Origin: Chitinophagaceae bacterium | GTDB lineage: Bacteria; Bacteroidota; Bacteroidia; Chitinophagales; Chitinophagaceae | Length of the DNA stretch: 53,489 bases | Direction of reading: 5' to 3' | NCBI GenBank assembly: GCA_947371755.1 | Contig: CANBQT010000016.1 | Span: 1 to 53,489, forward strand | In this document: positions 38,665 to 47,832 of the stretch, one piece after another | Layout of the letters: each line of letters opens with the position of its first letter | Position numbering within the stretch: the stretch's first letter is position 1 | Program-made: the position numbers and the translations under genes | The notes under the pieces: model-generated | What the model was told of the DNA's origin: nothing | The model's database searches: none | What the model saw: the letters and a program-made list of their open reading frames with translations, nothing else

Positions 38665-39315
38665 TTAATTGTGTAAAAGTGAAATTTTTAAATTATCGAT
38701 CGACCAGCTCCTATTACAGGTATCATTCACCTCTCCACCGGCATCACTAATGTTAACTTCCAAACTGTTTGATTGATGAGGAATGGTTCTAACAATTTTA
38801 TACCAACTGGAACCCCTTTGGGAATTTATTAAATTACAAACACCTGGCATATAAATTTCTTGAGCCTGATTACCTGCTGCGAATTGTGGTGATCCATTAC
38901 CAAACCAATTGGGGTAAGACTGCATCACTGTGCTATCGTTCGAAAAACTTGTAATTAATTGATATTGATCGTCGGTTTTGAATACAAACAAACTGTTATT
39001 CCAATTATTATGAATGTATAAATCAAATTCAACACGAACCATTTGATGGTATTCTAAATTTTTGAAATCTAACAGTACGATGTTATTATTTAATTTTCCC
39101 AACACTATATTGTTATTAAATAAAGAAATTCGGTTTCCCGTCAACTGCTTGGTAATGCCATTTTCCCAACCAATTAATTCAAGATTCCCATTGGTTGAAT
39201 CATTAAAATCGTTTGAATATATAACCCTGTTATAGGTTAAGTTTTTCGTACAGGAATAGAGAGAACATACAATAATGCTCACCAAACTAAAAAATAGCAG
39301 CCATTTTTGCCTCAT
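38665..39315 (-). CDS. Predicted lipoprotein of unknown function
   Basis: I do not recognise a family. The ATG at 39315 gives 216 residues with a lipoprotein signal peptide (MRQKWLLFFSLVSIIVCSLYSC), so it is probably membrane-anchored. The remainder is rich in Asn, Ser and aromatic residues and looks all-beta. The pattern YSNDFNDSTNGNLELIGWEN near the start and SWSIDNLKISL at the end is common in concanavalin-like or carbohydrate-binding jelly-roll domains. Next to a capsule operon, a role in binding surface polysaccharide is possible but unproven. It is divergent from the capsule operon. Confidence 0.6.
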   Translation of the reverse strand: MRQKWLLFFSLVSIIVCSLYSCTKNLTYNRVIYSNDFNDSTNGNLELIGWENGITKQLTGNRISLFNNNIVLGKLNNNIVLLDFKNLEYHQMVRVEFDLYIHNNWNNSLFVFKTDDQYQLITSFSNDSTVMQSYPNWFGNGSPQFAAGNQAQEIYMPGVCNLINSQRGSSWYKIVRTIPHQSNSLEVNISDAGGEVNDTCNRSWSIDNLKISLLHN

Positions 39316-39615
39316 TTTTAAATATTGTATGCGTAATTCCAATTTTAACAACCAACCCAACAAATCTAACAAATCTTTATTATTAGTATTTTGATTTACC
39401 CTTTTGAACATTAGCAAGGATTCATATATGCAAATATCTAGTAAATATTGACTATTTAATATTGGTATTGATACATTTACAAATATATTATTAATTTAAT
39501 TTAAAAATACTGATTGTAGTTTGTATTTCATAATTTCACAGAAACAGATAATCGTTAGTTTTATTTAACTTCACCCGCTGCAAGTAGCTGATGATGCGTG
39601 CATTGAATTACAGAT
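39316..39615. other. AT-rich divergent intergenic region before the capsule operon
   Basis: This 300-base stretch separates the minus-strand lipoprotein gene from the first capsule gene, so it should hold promoters for both. It is strongly A+T-rich. I found no exact TAnnTTTG element, no terminator hairpin, no repeat module and no convincing small gene. TAGTTTG in the last 100 bases is one base short of the consensus. Confidence 0.5.
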
Positions 39616-41010
39616 ATGAAGAAAAAGGTATCCAGTTATAACTCTACAAGATATTTGGCAGATGCTTTGGCTATAGTTTTAGCATATATCTTCAATCTAC
39701 TCATCTATTTTGGCAACCTAAAAGTTGGATTCAACTGGGCTTTTATTTGTTTAACTCTTGCTTTTTGGTATATCGTTTCGCAATTTTCTAAATTGTACTC
39801 TGATCGTAGGTCTAATAAGTTTTCTGAAGAAATTGTTTTCATAGGATACAATATTTTATTGACAGCCATTTTACTAAGCTCGGCAATGTACTTTATCGAA
39901 CCTAAACCAGGTTATTCCGCACGTTTTTTCGGAGAGTACCTAATATATATCTTTGTTTTCGTATCATCCATCAAATATCTGCTTCGAAAAAGTATTCATT
40001 CTGCATTGTATCATGGCAGATTATTCGACAAAATTTTATTAGTCGGCTCTACTCCTGCTGCTATTAATTTCTATGAAACCATTCGCAAGTATTATTACTA
40101 TGGTTACGAATGTGTTGGCTTTATAGATGAAAATCCCACCAGCATCAATGGCTGTAAATACTATGGTAATATTGCGGCACTTGAATCAACACTTAGAAAC
40201 GAATTAATTGACGAGGTTGTTATTGCACTACCTAAAAGCGACGATAGTAAGATTCAAAGATGTATGGAAATTTGTGATTATCATCGAACCAAAGTTCGCA
40301 TACTTCCTGATCTACATCAGTATGTCTCAACCTCAACTACTGTTAACAAGATTGGTATGATGCCAACTATTAGCGTCATTGACCTCCCTCTGGATCAGTG
40401 GCAAAATAAATTATTAAAAAGATGTTTTGATATCATTTTTTCATTACTTGTATTCTTCACTGTTGGAATCATTTTATTTCCAATTATCGCTCTATTCATA
40501 AAACTAAGTTCTAAGGGTAGTGTCTTCTTCAAACAAGAAAGATGGGGTTTGAATAATGAAAAAATTATTTGCTATAAATTTAGAACAATGTTTAAGGAAA
40601 GTACTGATATTGATGAAAATGGCAAATTTCAACAAGCCAAAAAGAATGACCCTAGAATTACTTTTATAGGCAGGTTCTTAAGACAAACCAATCTAGATGA
40701 ATTACCACAATTTTTAAATGTATTATTGGGTAATATGTCAGTTGTTGGCCCCCGCCCTCACCCCACTCCGCTTAATAATGAATCGATACATACTATCGAA
40801 AATTATATGTTAAGGCATATCGTATTGCCAGGTATAAGTGGTTGGGCACAGGTAAACGGATGTAGGGGTGAAACCAAAACTTCCAATGATATGCAAAGAA
40901 GAGTTGATTTCGATTTGTATTATATTCATCGATGGACCTTCTGGCTCGATTGCCAAATTATTCTGCAAACCATCATCAATATTATAAGAGGCGATCAAAA
41001 CGCTTATTGA
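39616..41010 (+). CDS. Undecaprenyl-phosphate sugar phosphotransferase (WcaJ-like), initiates repeat-unit synthesis
   Basis: This 464-residue membrane protein transfers a sugar 1-phosphate from a nucleotide sugar to undecaprenyl phosphate, the first committed step. The N-terminal third has four membrane helices followed by a CoA-binding-like domain (LLVGSTPAAINFYE, residues 141-155). A fifth hydrophobic segment near 275-300 precedes the catalytic domain with FKQERWG, CYKFRTM, LRQTNLDELPQFLNVL and SVVGPRPHP. This is the exopolysaccharide polyprenyl glycosylphosphotransferase family. The sugar, often glucose or galactose, cannot be told. It heads the plus-strand operon. Confidence 0.93.
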   Translation: MKKKVSSYNSTRYLADALAIVLAYIFNLLIYFGNLKVGFNWAFICLTLAFWYIVSQFSKLYSDRRSNKFSEEIVFIGYNILLTAILLSSAMYFIEPKPGYSARFFGEYLIYIFVFVSSIKYLLRKSIHSALYHGRLFDKILLVGSTPAAINFYETIRKYYYYGYECVGFIDENPTSINGCKYYGNIAALESTLRNELIDEVVIALPKSDDSKIQRCMEICDYHRTKVRILPDLHQYVSTSTTVNKIGMMPTISVIDLPLDQWQNKLLKRCFDIIFSLLVFFTVGIILFPIIALFIKLSSKGSVFFKQERWGLNNEKIICYKFRTMFKESTDIDENGKFQQAKKNDPRITFIGRFLRQTNLDELPQFLNVLLGNMSVVGPRPHPTPLNNESIHTIENYMLRHIVLPGISGWAQVNGCRGETKTSNDMQRRVDFDLYYIHRWTFWLDCQIILQTIINIIRGDQNAY

Positions 41011-41028
41011 TTGTTTTAAAAAGCCTAA

Positions 41029-41949
41029 ATGACTAAAAAAGTTGTACCCATATCAGTTGTAATGGCAACCTATAATGGTGCAAAATTTTTAGAAGAACAA
41101 ATAGAGTCGATCCTTGCTCAAAGTATTACCCCTGCAGAATTTATAGTTTGTGATGACCATTCAACAGACGGAAGTAAGGAAATTTTGCAAAAGTTTGCTC
41201 AGAAGGGATGCCTGCAATATTTTATTAATTCAGAAAGATTGGGGTTAGTGGGCAATTTCAAAAAGGCTGTTTCTTATGCTGCGAATGATCATTATATTGC
41301 TTTGGCTGATCAAGACGATATTTGGCTCCCAGATAAATTGGAAAACTCGGTTGCTTTACTAGAGAAAATTCAAAAAACTGGCAAACCTTCAATGGTTTAT
41401 ACAGATCTAATGTTAGTTGATGAAAACAATTCGCTACTAAACCCTTCTTTTTTAAATGTATTAGGATCTCATAAGTATCAACATTGTTTAGAAACATTAC
41501 TGTTTGGAAATTTCGTATTAGGCTGTACGATTCTTATGAATAGCACGATGCGTAGATTTTTTGCCGACATACCAGAAAGTAAATACTATAACCACGATGC
41601 TTGGATTACGATGATTGGTTTTTCATTTGGGCAAATAAGCTGCATAGATTCTCCCACTGTCAGGTATCGAAAACACCAACAAAATGTAACCATTTCTACT
41701 ATTAAAAAAACTAACCTATTAATAAGGTTAATCAATCACGCTAAAAATCTACTTATTGAAAACGATTTTCTCGAAGAACAATTTGAACTGGTAAGTGATT
41801 TTTTAAAATCCTATCAAAAACAACTTTCAGCAGATGACCAAGACTTAATGAATCAGTTTCTTAGTTTGAAAAATGTTTCCTACTTTAAAAAGAAATTGGC
41901 TTTTGAAAAACATTTCAAACAGCATTGGATAAAAAGATTCGAAATTTGA
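41029..41949 (+). CDS. Family 2 glycosyltransferase
   Basis: This 306-residue cytoplasmic GT-A enzyme adds a sugar to the lipid-linked unit. The start SVVMATYNGAKFLEEQIESI and the nucleotide-binding CDDHSTDGSKEIL are GT2 hallmarks. ALADQDDIWLPDKLE, with its DQDD motif, resembles rhamnosyltransferase-like members. No membrane helix is evident. The donor and acceptor sugars are unknown. It starts 18 bases after the phosphotransferase gene and ends seven bases before the flippase gene. Confidence 0.92.
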   Translation: MTKKVVPISVVMATYNGAKFLEEQIESILAQSITPAEFIVCDDHSTDGSKEILQKFAQKGCLQYFINSERLGLVGNFKKAVSYAANDHYIALADQDDIWLPDKLENSVALLEKIQKTGKPSMVYTDLMLVDENNSLLNPSFLNVLGSHKYQHCLETLLFGNFVLGCTILMNSTMRRFFADIPESKYYNHDAWITMIGFSFGQISCIDSPTVRYRKHQQNVTISTIKKTNLLIRLINHAKNLLIENDFLEEQFELVSDFLKSYQKQLSADDQDLMNQFLSLKNVSYFKKKLAFEKHFKQHWIKRFEI

Positions 41950-41955
41950 AAATCA

Positions 41956-43383
41956 ATGAGAAAAAATCTTTTTTATAATACACTCCTTTCTGTTTCAAAT
42001 ATTTTATTCCCCATCATGAGTTTTCCTTATGCTGCAAGGATTTTAGGTCCTCAGGGTATTGGTAAAGCTCAATTTATCTTTTCATTTGCACAATATTTTG
42101 CTTTATTCGCTGCATTAGGCATTCCGCTTTACGGAATAAAAGCAATTGCATCCATAAAAGACCAAAAGCAAAAGCTAGCTACTACTTTTTTTGAACTAAC
42201 AACAATTTATTTTATTGCCAGCCTTTTAATTTCAATTATTTACCTAATTGTCATTTTTACAATACCATTTTTCGAAAAAGATCAAAAACTTTATTTAGTT
42301 GCAGGTTTATTAACCATACTTAGCTTTTCAAATACGGACTGGTACTATACTGGAATCGAATCTTTTAAAACTATCAGCATACGATCAATTGCAGTAAAAA
42401 TGATTTCACTGCTTTTGTTATATCTTTTTGTGACAAGCAGCTCAGACCTTTTATATTATTTGTTTGTTCTGGTATTTTCAATTCTTGGGAATCAATTATA
42501 CAGCTTAATTGATATTATTTCTAAAAATAGATTCAAAGGAATTCAACCTGAATACAAAAAACATATACAACCATTACTGTATATATTTGGGGCTACTTTG
42601 GCCTCCAGTATTTATACTATTTGGGATACTCTTTTTTTAGGTTTCCTATCTACTGAAACCGCAGTGGGCTTTTATACTGCTGCAGTAAAACTCACGAAAT
42701 TAGTCATACCTGTAGTATTGATAATAGGCAGTGTAATGATGCCAAAGATTGCTTTTCATTTTAGTAATAACCAACATGAAGAATCTAAAAGATTAATTAA
42801 GCAGTCTTATCAATTCACCATCTTAGCTACTATTCCTATTACAATCGGATTAATACTATTAGCGCCTGAACTCATATATATATTTTCCGGTAAACTATTT
42901 TTAGGTGCTACTGTTACCATGCAAATCATTTCTTTCCTGCCATTACTGGTGGGATTAGGGCATTTATTTGCTTTTCAAGTATTGATTCCAATGGGAAAAA
43001 ATAAAGAGGTGTTCATTTCTATGCTAGCGGGTTTGTGCGTGAGCATTATAACCAATTTTATTTTAGTTCCGATATTGAACGATAAAGGCACTGCCATAGC
43101 TACTGTTTTTACCGAAATAATTGTTACAGGAATGTATCTCTATTATGTAAAACAGTTTTTGCAAATGAATTACCAGTTTAAGCTAATCTTACAATCTTTG
43201 GCGTTAGCAATAGTATTTATTCCCATCATATTGTTAACTAGAAGTACCATACATAATGTGTTTATTATGACTATTGTGTCTATATTCACCTGTGTTATAT
43301 TTTATTTTGGTTTTCAGCATTTTATTTTTAACAATAAAGCCATTTATCAGTTTATGTTTGAAAAAAATGAAATGCCGGATTAA
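41956..43383 (+). CDS. Wzx-type oligosaccharide flippase
   Basis: This polytopic protein of 475 residues has about 12-14 hydrophobic segments. The typical N-terminus is NTLLSVSNILFPIMSFPYAARILGPQGIGKAQFIFSFAQYFALFA, the polysaccharide-synthesis (PST/MOP exporter) pattern. It should flip undecaprenyl-linked repeat units across the inner membrane. GIPLYGIKAIA and DWYYTGIE are common in the family. It is tightly placed between the GT2 gene and the polymerase gene. Confidence 0.92.
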   Translation: MRKNLFYNTLLSVSNILFPIMSFPYAARILGPQGIGKAQFIFSFAQYFALFAALGIPLYGIKAIASIKDQKQKLATTFFELTTIYFIASLLISIIYLIVIFTIPFFEKDQKLYLVAGLLTILSFSNTDWYYTGIESFKTISIRSIAVKMISLLLLYLFVTSSSDLLYYLFVLVFSILGNQLYSLIDIISKNRFKGIQPEYKKHIQPLLYIFGATLASSIYTIWDTLFLGFLSTETAVGFYTAAVKLTKLVIPVVLIIGSVMMPKIAFHFSNNQHEESKRLIKQSYQFTILATIPITIGLILLAPELIYIFSGKLFLGATVTMQIISFLPLLVGLGHLFAFQVLIPMGKNKEVFISMLAGLCVSIITNFILVPILNDKGTAIATVFTEIIVTGMYLYYVKQFLQMNYQFKLILQSLALAIVFIPIILLTRSTIHNVFIMTIVSIFTCVIFYFGFQHFIFNNKAIYQFMFEKNEMPD

Positions 43384-43433
43384 AGAATAATGCCGAAATT
43401 CAATTTAAAATTTCTTACTTTTTTAACTAATCG

Positions 43434-44813
43434 ATGTTTATTTTACCATTTTTATACTTGCTTTCATTTTTTGCTTCCATGCATCATTTATATAAGAAGT
43501 ATTCTGATGGGATTTTGTATTTTCTAATCTTTGGTACTGCTATTTATACCACTGCACTTTCTATTTTCTCCTTATACGGATTCGACAATCAAATTTTCAT
43601 TTTAAAATCATTCAAAGAAATTTGCATCATTAGCTATATGCTTTTGTATATCCATGAGGCAAAGAAGGCTATCAAATTAACTCTGATAGACAAACTGTTT
43701 TTAATCTTTCTCGTTTATAATATTTTATACATTTTCATTCCTCTGGGTTCTTATGGAATCAGTGAAAAATTATTGGCCTTCAAAACCCTATGCTTTTTCC
43801 CTTTTGTATATTTTACGGGCAGACTAGTGGATCCTTCAAAAATTAATCTTTCTAAATTTTTCACATTTATATTTATACTTTCTATTACAGCTTGCGCCGT
43901 TCTGCTTGTGGAATTTGCAACTTATACTCATCTTCAGTCCTTTACAGGATATGCAGAATACATGGAAAAATATTTCGAACAACCACCCTCAGGGAACTTT
44001 GGCTTAACATGGACTTTTGAAACGGAAGAGGGTGTTAAACGTTTTGCGAGTTTTTTTTCTAGTCCATTAGAATTAGCCGCTGTAAACCTCATTACAATTT
44101 CTGCTTTATCAGCTTACATTACAGGAAATGGGAACAAAATTATTTTAAACAATATTAGTAAAATTACTCTTATTAGCAGTGTTATAATAATTCTATTTGC
44201 TTTGTCGAGAGCTTCCTTTGCTGGTTACTGGCTCATCATTTATTTATATGCGTTTCTCTTAGAAAAGAAAAAACTTTTAAAACAATTTCATCTAGCAGTT
44301 TTAGCAATCATACTACTTTTTATATTCGCAAATATCAAGGGCGACATAGCTGATTATTTTATTAACACCATCAATTTTAGCAATGGCTCCAGTGCAGGTC
44401 ATGTGATCATGTGGCTTGAAGGGATTAATTCAATTATAAAATCACCTTTAGGTATCGGACTAGGAGAATCGGGCAGAATATCATCTTTTACTGGAGTTAA
44501 TACAGGAGGAGAAAACCAGTTTATCATACTTGGCGTACAAACAGGAATCATTTCATTAGGCATCTATATTGCTATAATGATTCTATTCATCAAAAAAGCA
44601 TTCTATTGTGCCAAAAAAAGTCAAGGCAAACTTAGGAGATTAGGCATCTTTATTTTTCTTATAAAACTTGGTTTGATCATCCCACTTTTTACAGCCGAAG
44701 TGGAATCTTATATTTCGGTAAGCTATATCACATGGTTCTTAAGTGGCATCTTTATAAGTTTAGAAAGTAATTATGACTTTCAAATAGACAATATTGCAAA
44801 TGAAGAAGATTAA
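43434..44813 (+). CDS. Wzy-like polymerase / O-antigen ligase family membrane protein
   Basis: This 459-residue protein has about 12 membrane segments. A large loop in the second half (residues about 315-360) contains HVIMWLEGINSIIKSPLGIGLGESG and GGENQFIILGVQTGIISLG, the pattern of the Wzy_C / O-antigen ligase domain. It probably polymerises repeat units on the periplasmic side. Polymerase and ligase share the fold, but the position between wzx and glycosyltransferase genes favours polymerase. Its end overlaps the next gene by 14 bases. Confidence 0.85.
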   Translation: MFILPFLYLLSFFASMHHLYKKYSDGILYFLIFGTAIYTTALSIFSLYGFDNQIFILKSFKEICIISYMLLYIHEAKKAIKLTLIDKLFLIFLVYNILYIFIPLGSYGISEKLLAFKTLCFFPFVYFTGRLVDPSKINLSKFFTFIFILSITACAVLLVEFATYTHLQSFTGYAEYMEKYFEQPPSGNFGLTWTFETEEGVKRFASFFSSPLELAAVNLITISALSAYITGNGNKIILNNISKITLISSVIIILFALSRASFAGYWLIIYLYAFLLEKKKLLKQFHLAVLAIILLFIFANIKGDIADYFINTINFSNGSSAGHVIMWLEGINSIIKSPLGIGLGESGRISSFTGVNTGGENQFIILGVQTGIISLGIYIAIMILFIKKAFYCAKKSQGKLRRLGIFIFLIKLGLIIPLFTAEVESYISVSYITWFLSGIFISLESNYDFQIDNIANEED

Positions 44814-45936
44814 AATTGCAGTAGATATTCGCGACCTCCATATTTCTAAATCTGGTGTAAATACCTATTTGGTAGAGCTTTGCCTGGAAATGAATTTGGG
44901 TTCTGAAACATTTGACTATCATTTTTTTGATACAATGCTTCCTGTTTATACAGGTAAAAATATATTTTTAAAAGCATGTGAACATTTCTCTTTTTTTATT
45001 TGGAAGCAATGCACATTACCTATCAAAGCGGCATTGACCGGTTGTAAAATTGTTTTTTGCAGCGACTATTTTGTTCCCTATTTCAAAATCGGCTTTAAGA
45101 CTATCCCTGTTTTTCATGATGCTTTTTTTTGGGAATTCCCTTCACATTATAGTAGTCCTTGGCTCTGGATGTTTAAATTAATTGGCGTATCTGCAGCTCG
45201 GAGATCTGCATTTATTGTTACTGTTTCGAAATATAGCCAAATGAGGATTAGTAAATTAGCAGAAATAGAAAAAGAAAAAATAATTCCCATTTATCTTGCC
45301 CCGAAATCAATTCAGCTTACTCAAATTGAAAGTAACCTCCATGTTAACCAGCGGTTTACAAACCTATATTCCAAGAAATATATTCTACATGTTGGGACAT
45401 TAGAAAAAAGAAAAAATATTGGCACTTTAATTGACGCGTTTAAATTACTCATCAATTCAGGAGATCAAGAAACACAATTGGTATTGGTAGGTCAAAATAG
45501 CAACAAAGTTTTTAATAGTGACCAATCATTAATGGAAAAAATTAATGCCGATGAGCGTTTAAAGAATCGAATTCACATCACAGGATATGTTGACAATTCT
45601 GAACTTTTCGAGTTTTACAAAAACGCCAGAGTATACGTTTTACCGTCTATCAATGAAGGATTTGGATTACCTATTTTAGAAGCTTTTCAGTTTAAAATAC
45701 CAGTATTGATTGCCAACTCTTCTTGCCTTCCTGAAATTGCCGGAAATGCAGCTTTACAATTTGAACCTTTTGACGCTTATCAATTATTCCAAACAATACA
45801 AAGTATTTTATTAGACCCATCAAAAAGTAATGATTTAGTACAAAGAGGCACTGAACGACTTTCGCAATTTTCTTGGAAAAATCATTTAGCTGAATTGGAA
45901 CAGGTATTTATAAAATCTTTGCAGAGCAAAAAATAA
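44800..45936 (+). CDS. Family 4 glycosyltransferase
   Basis: This 378-residue GT-B enzyme has a retaining GT4 C-terminal half: ILHVGTLEKRKNIGTLIDAF, RIHITGYVDNSELFEFYKNA and VLPSINEGFGLPILEAF with the conserved E-x7-E spacing. The N-terminal half contains VFHDAFFWEFP and FIVTVSKYSQMRI, usual for mannosyl- or rhamnosyltransferase-like members. The start ATG at 44800 lies inside the end of the polymerase gene, so translation may be coupled. The sugar specificity is unknown. Confidence 0.92.
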   Translation: MKKIKIAVDIRDLHISKSGVNTYLVELCLEMNLGSETFDYHFFDTMLPVYTGKNIFLKACEHFSFFIWKQCTLPIKAALTGCKIVFCSDYFVPYFKIGFKTIPVFHDAFFWEFPSHYSSPWLWMFKLIGVSAARRSAFIVTVSKYSQMRISKLAEIEKEKIIPIYLAPKSIQLTQIESNLHVNQRFTNLYSKKYILHVGTLEKRKNIGTLIDAFKLLINSGDQETQLVLVGQNSNKVFNSDQSLMEKINADERLKNRIHITGYVDNSELFEFYKNARVYVLPSINEGFGLPILEAFQFKIPVLIANSSCLPEIAGNAALQFEPFDAYQLFQTIQSILLDPSKSNDLVQRGTERLSQFSWKNHLAELEQVFIKSLQSKK

Positions 45937-45987
45937 CAGATCTCCAACTATTGCACATATTTTAAGAACGGGTTATAGTATGTTTGT

Positions 45988-46692
45988 TTGCTATATTTGT
46001 TTCTCAAAATACTAATTATCAGCATTTTCAAACAAATAAGGTCCAGGTTTCAAGGTGGATATCAGCGATCTGATATTGCCATTACACTTGCCCGTTTATT
46101 GGTATATTTTGTAAGGGGCTGTTTTTCCCGATTGTTTTTTAAATCCGCTAAAGGCATGGTGCTGGTTGGGAAGCATGTTTCAATTAGGTATGCCAGGCAT
46201 TTATCCGTTGGTAGAGATTTTATTATTGAAGATGGGGCTGAACTGAATTGTTTAAGCATTCAGGGTATGCATTTTGGGAATCGCGTAACCATTGGCAAAA
46301 ATGCCATCATACGACCTTCTAATATTTATGGATCGGAAATAGGAGCAGGATTAAAAATTGGTGACAATTCTAATATTGGTCCATTTTCCTATATAGGTTG
46401 TTCTGGGTTGATTGAAATAGGTAATAATGTAATGATCTCGCCCCGGGTTAGTATTTACGCAGAAAATCATGTATTTGACAATACTGAACTATTAATGAAA
46501 GACCAGGGTGTTTCCAAAAAAATGGTGAAAATAGAAGATGATTGCTGGATTGCTTCAAATAGTGTGATTTTAGCTGGTGTAACCATTGGTAAGGGTTCTG
46601 TAATTGCTGCTGGAGCTGTTGTCACAAAAGACGTACCACCGTTTAGTATCATGGCAGGTGTACCAGCAATTGTTATTAGCCATAGAAATTAA
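45988..46692 (+). CDS. Left-handed beta-helix acyltransferase
   Basis: The C-terminal two thirds is a hexapeptide-repeat acetyltransferase of the WcaF/NodL/LacA type, with stretches such as VTIGKNAIIRPSN, LKIGDNSNIGPFSYIG and WIASNSVILAGVTIGKGSVIAAGAVVTKDVP. A catalytic-type His lies in IYAENHVFD. It probably acetylates a sugar of the repeat unit. The start is unclear: no in-frame ATG exists before residue 57, and an in-frame stop lies at 45976, so TTG at 45988 is my choice. The N-terminal part with a hydrophobic basic segment may attach it to the membrane. Confidence 0.85.
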   Translation: MLYLFLKILIISIFKQIRSRFQGGYQRSDIAITLARLLVYFVRGCFSRLFFKSAKGMVLVGKHVSIRYARHLSVGRDFIIEDGAELNCLSIQGMHFGNRVTIGKNAIIRPSNIYGSEIGAGLKIGDNSNIGPFSYIGCSGLIEIGNNVMISPRVSIYAENHVFDNTELLMKDQGVSKKMVKIEDDCWIASNSVILAGVTIGKGSVIAAGAVVTKDVPPFSIMAGVPAIVISHRN

Positions 46693-46695
46693 AAG

Positions 46696-47832
46696 ATGAA
46701 AATACTTTTTTTACATAGTTCATCGGATTTATACGGCGCAAGTAAAATTTTATTGGCTATCACAGAACTTTGTAAAGAAAACAACCATCAAATTACGGTT
46801 GTATTAAGTGAAAAGGGAATATTGGTTGATCAACTTACTGAGTTAGGAATTGAAGTTATTTTTCTTGACTTAGCTATTTTAAGGCGACAATATCTTTCGT
46901 TGAGTGGATTATTCAATCGTGCCAGCACGGGTTACAAAGCCTATTGTAGACTGAAACAATTATGCAAGGAACGGCAATTCACTTTAATTTATTCTAATAC
47001 TACCGCTGTTATAGTTGGTTTTTTTGTTGCTTCTATAATGCGCATTAATCATATATGGCATGTGCATGAAATTATTGAAAAACCGGCCGCTTTATTCCGC
47101 ATGTTAAGTTGGTTATTGAATAAAAAAAATAACCGAATCATTACTGTATCCAAATCGGTGAATGATCATTGGAGCAAATATGTTGACCCCAATAAAATGA
47201 CAATCATTTACAATGGAGTTGAATACTGGCTTTTTGAAAACAAAGAAAGCAGTTTTAGAATAGAACAAAATATTAAAGCAGATGCAGTTGTGCTCGGCAT
47301 GGTAGGTAGGGTTCATTTTTGGAAAGGACAAGATTATTTTTTAAAAATTGCAGGACTTATTCACCAGAAATTTCCTGAATTGATATTTGTAAGTGTTGGT
47401 GACACTTTTGCTGGCTATGAATATTTGTATAAGCAATTGGATGAAATTATTAGCAAAGAAAATTTAATTCAGGTGGTAAAACAGGTTCCTTTCAGGTCTG
47501 ATATTTTAAATGTGTATAATGCATTGGATATTTTTGTATTACCATCTCAATTGCCTGATCCGGCTCCTTTGGTAGTGGCAGAAGCTATGGCTTGTGGGTT
47601 ACCTGTTGTAGCTACCAAACAAGGCGGTGCTGTAGAATATATTGAAGATGGCGTATCCGGAATTTTAATTCCATTAAACGATGTAAAGGCAGCAGCTAAA
47701 AAAATTACTCCATTAATTACCGATGCAATTGCCAGGAAAAAAATGGGAATTGCTGCAAGAGAAAGAGTGGTGAATCAGTTTTCTAGAAAAAAATTCAATC
47801 AACAAATCCTTCAATTCATTGAACAGCGATAA
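46696..47832 (+). CDS. Family 4 glycosyltransferase
   Basis: This 378-residue GT-B enzyme starts ILFLHSSSDLYGASKILLAI, a common opening for GT4 proteins of polysaccharide clusters. The C-terminal half has VLGMVGRVHFWKGQDYFLKI and LPSQLPDPAPLVVAEAMACGLPVVATKQGG with the E-x7-E pair, then EYIEDGVSGILI. The donor is unknown. It begins four bases after the acyltransferase stop, and its own end overlaps the next gene by 14 bases. Confidence 0.93.
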   Translation: MKILFLHSSSDLYGASKILLAITELCKENNHQITVVLSEKGILVDQLTELGIEVIFLDLAILRRQYLSLSGLFNRASTGYKAYCRLKQLCKERQFTLIYSNTTAVIVGFFVASIMRINHIWHVHEIIEKPAALFRMLSWLLNKKNNRIITVSKSVNDHWSKYVDPNKMTIIYNGVEYWLFENKESSFRIEQNIKADAVVLGMVGRVHFWKGQDYFLKIAGLIHQKFPELIFVSVGDTFAGYEYLYKQLDEIISKENLIQVVKQVPFRSDILNVYNALDIFVLPSQLPDPAPLVVAEAMACGLPVVATKQGGAVEYIEDGVSGILIPLNDVKAAAKKITPLITDAIARKKMGIAARERVVNQFSRKKFNQQILQFIEQR

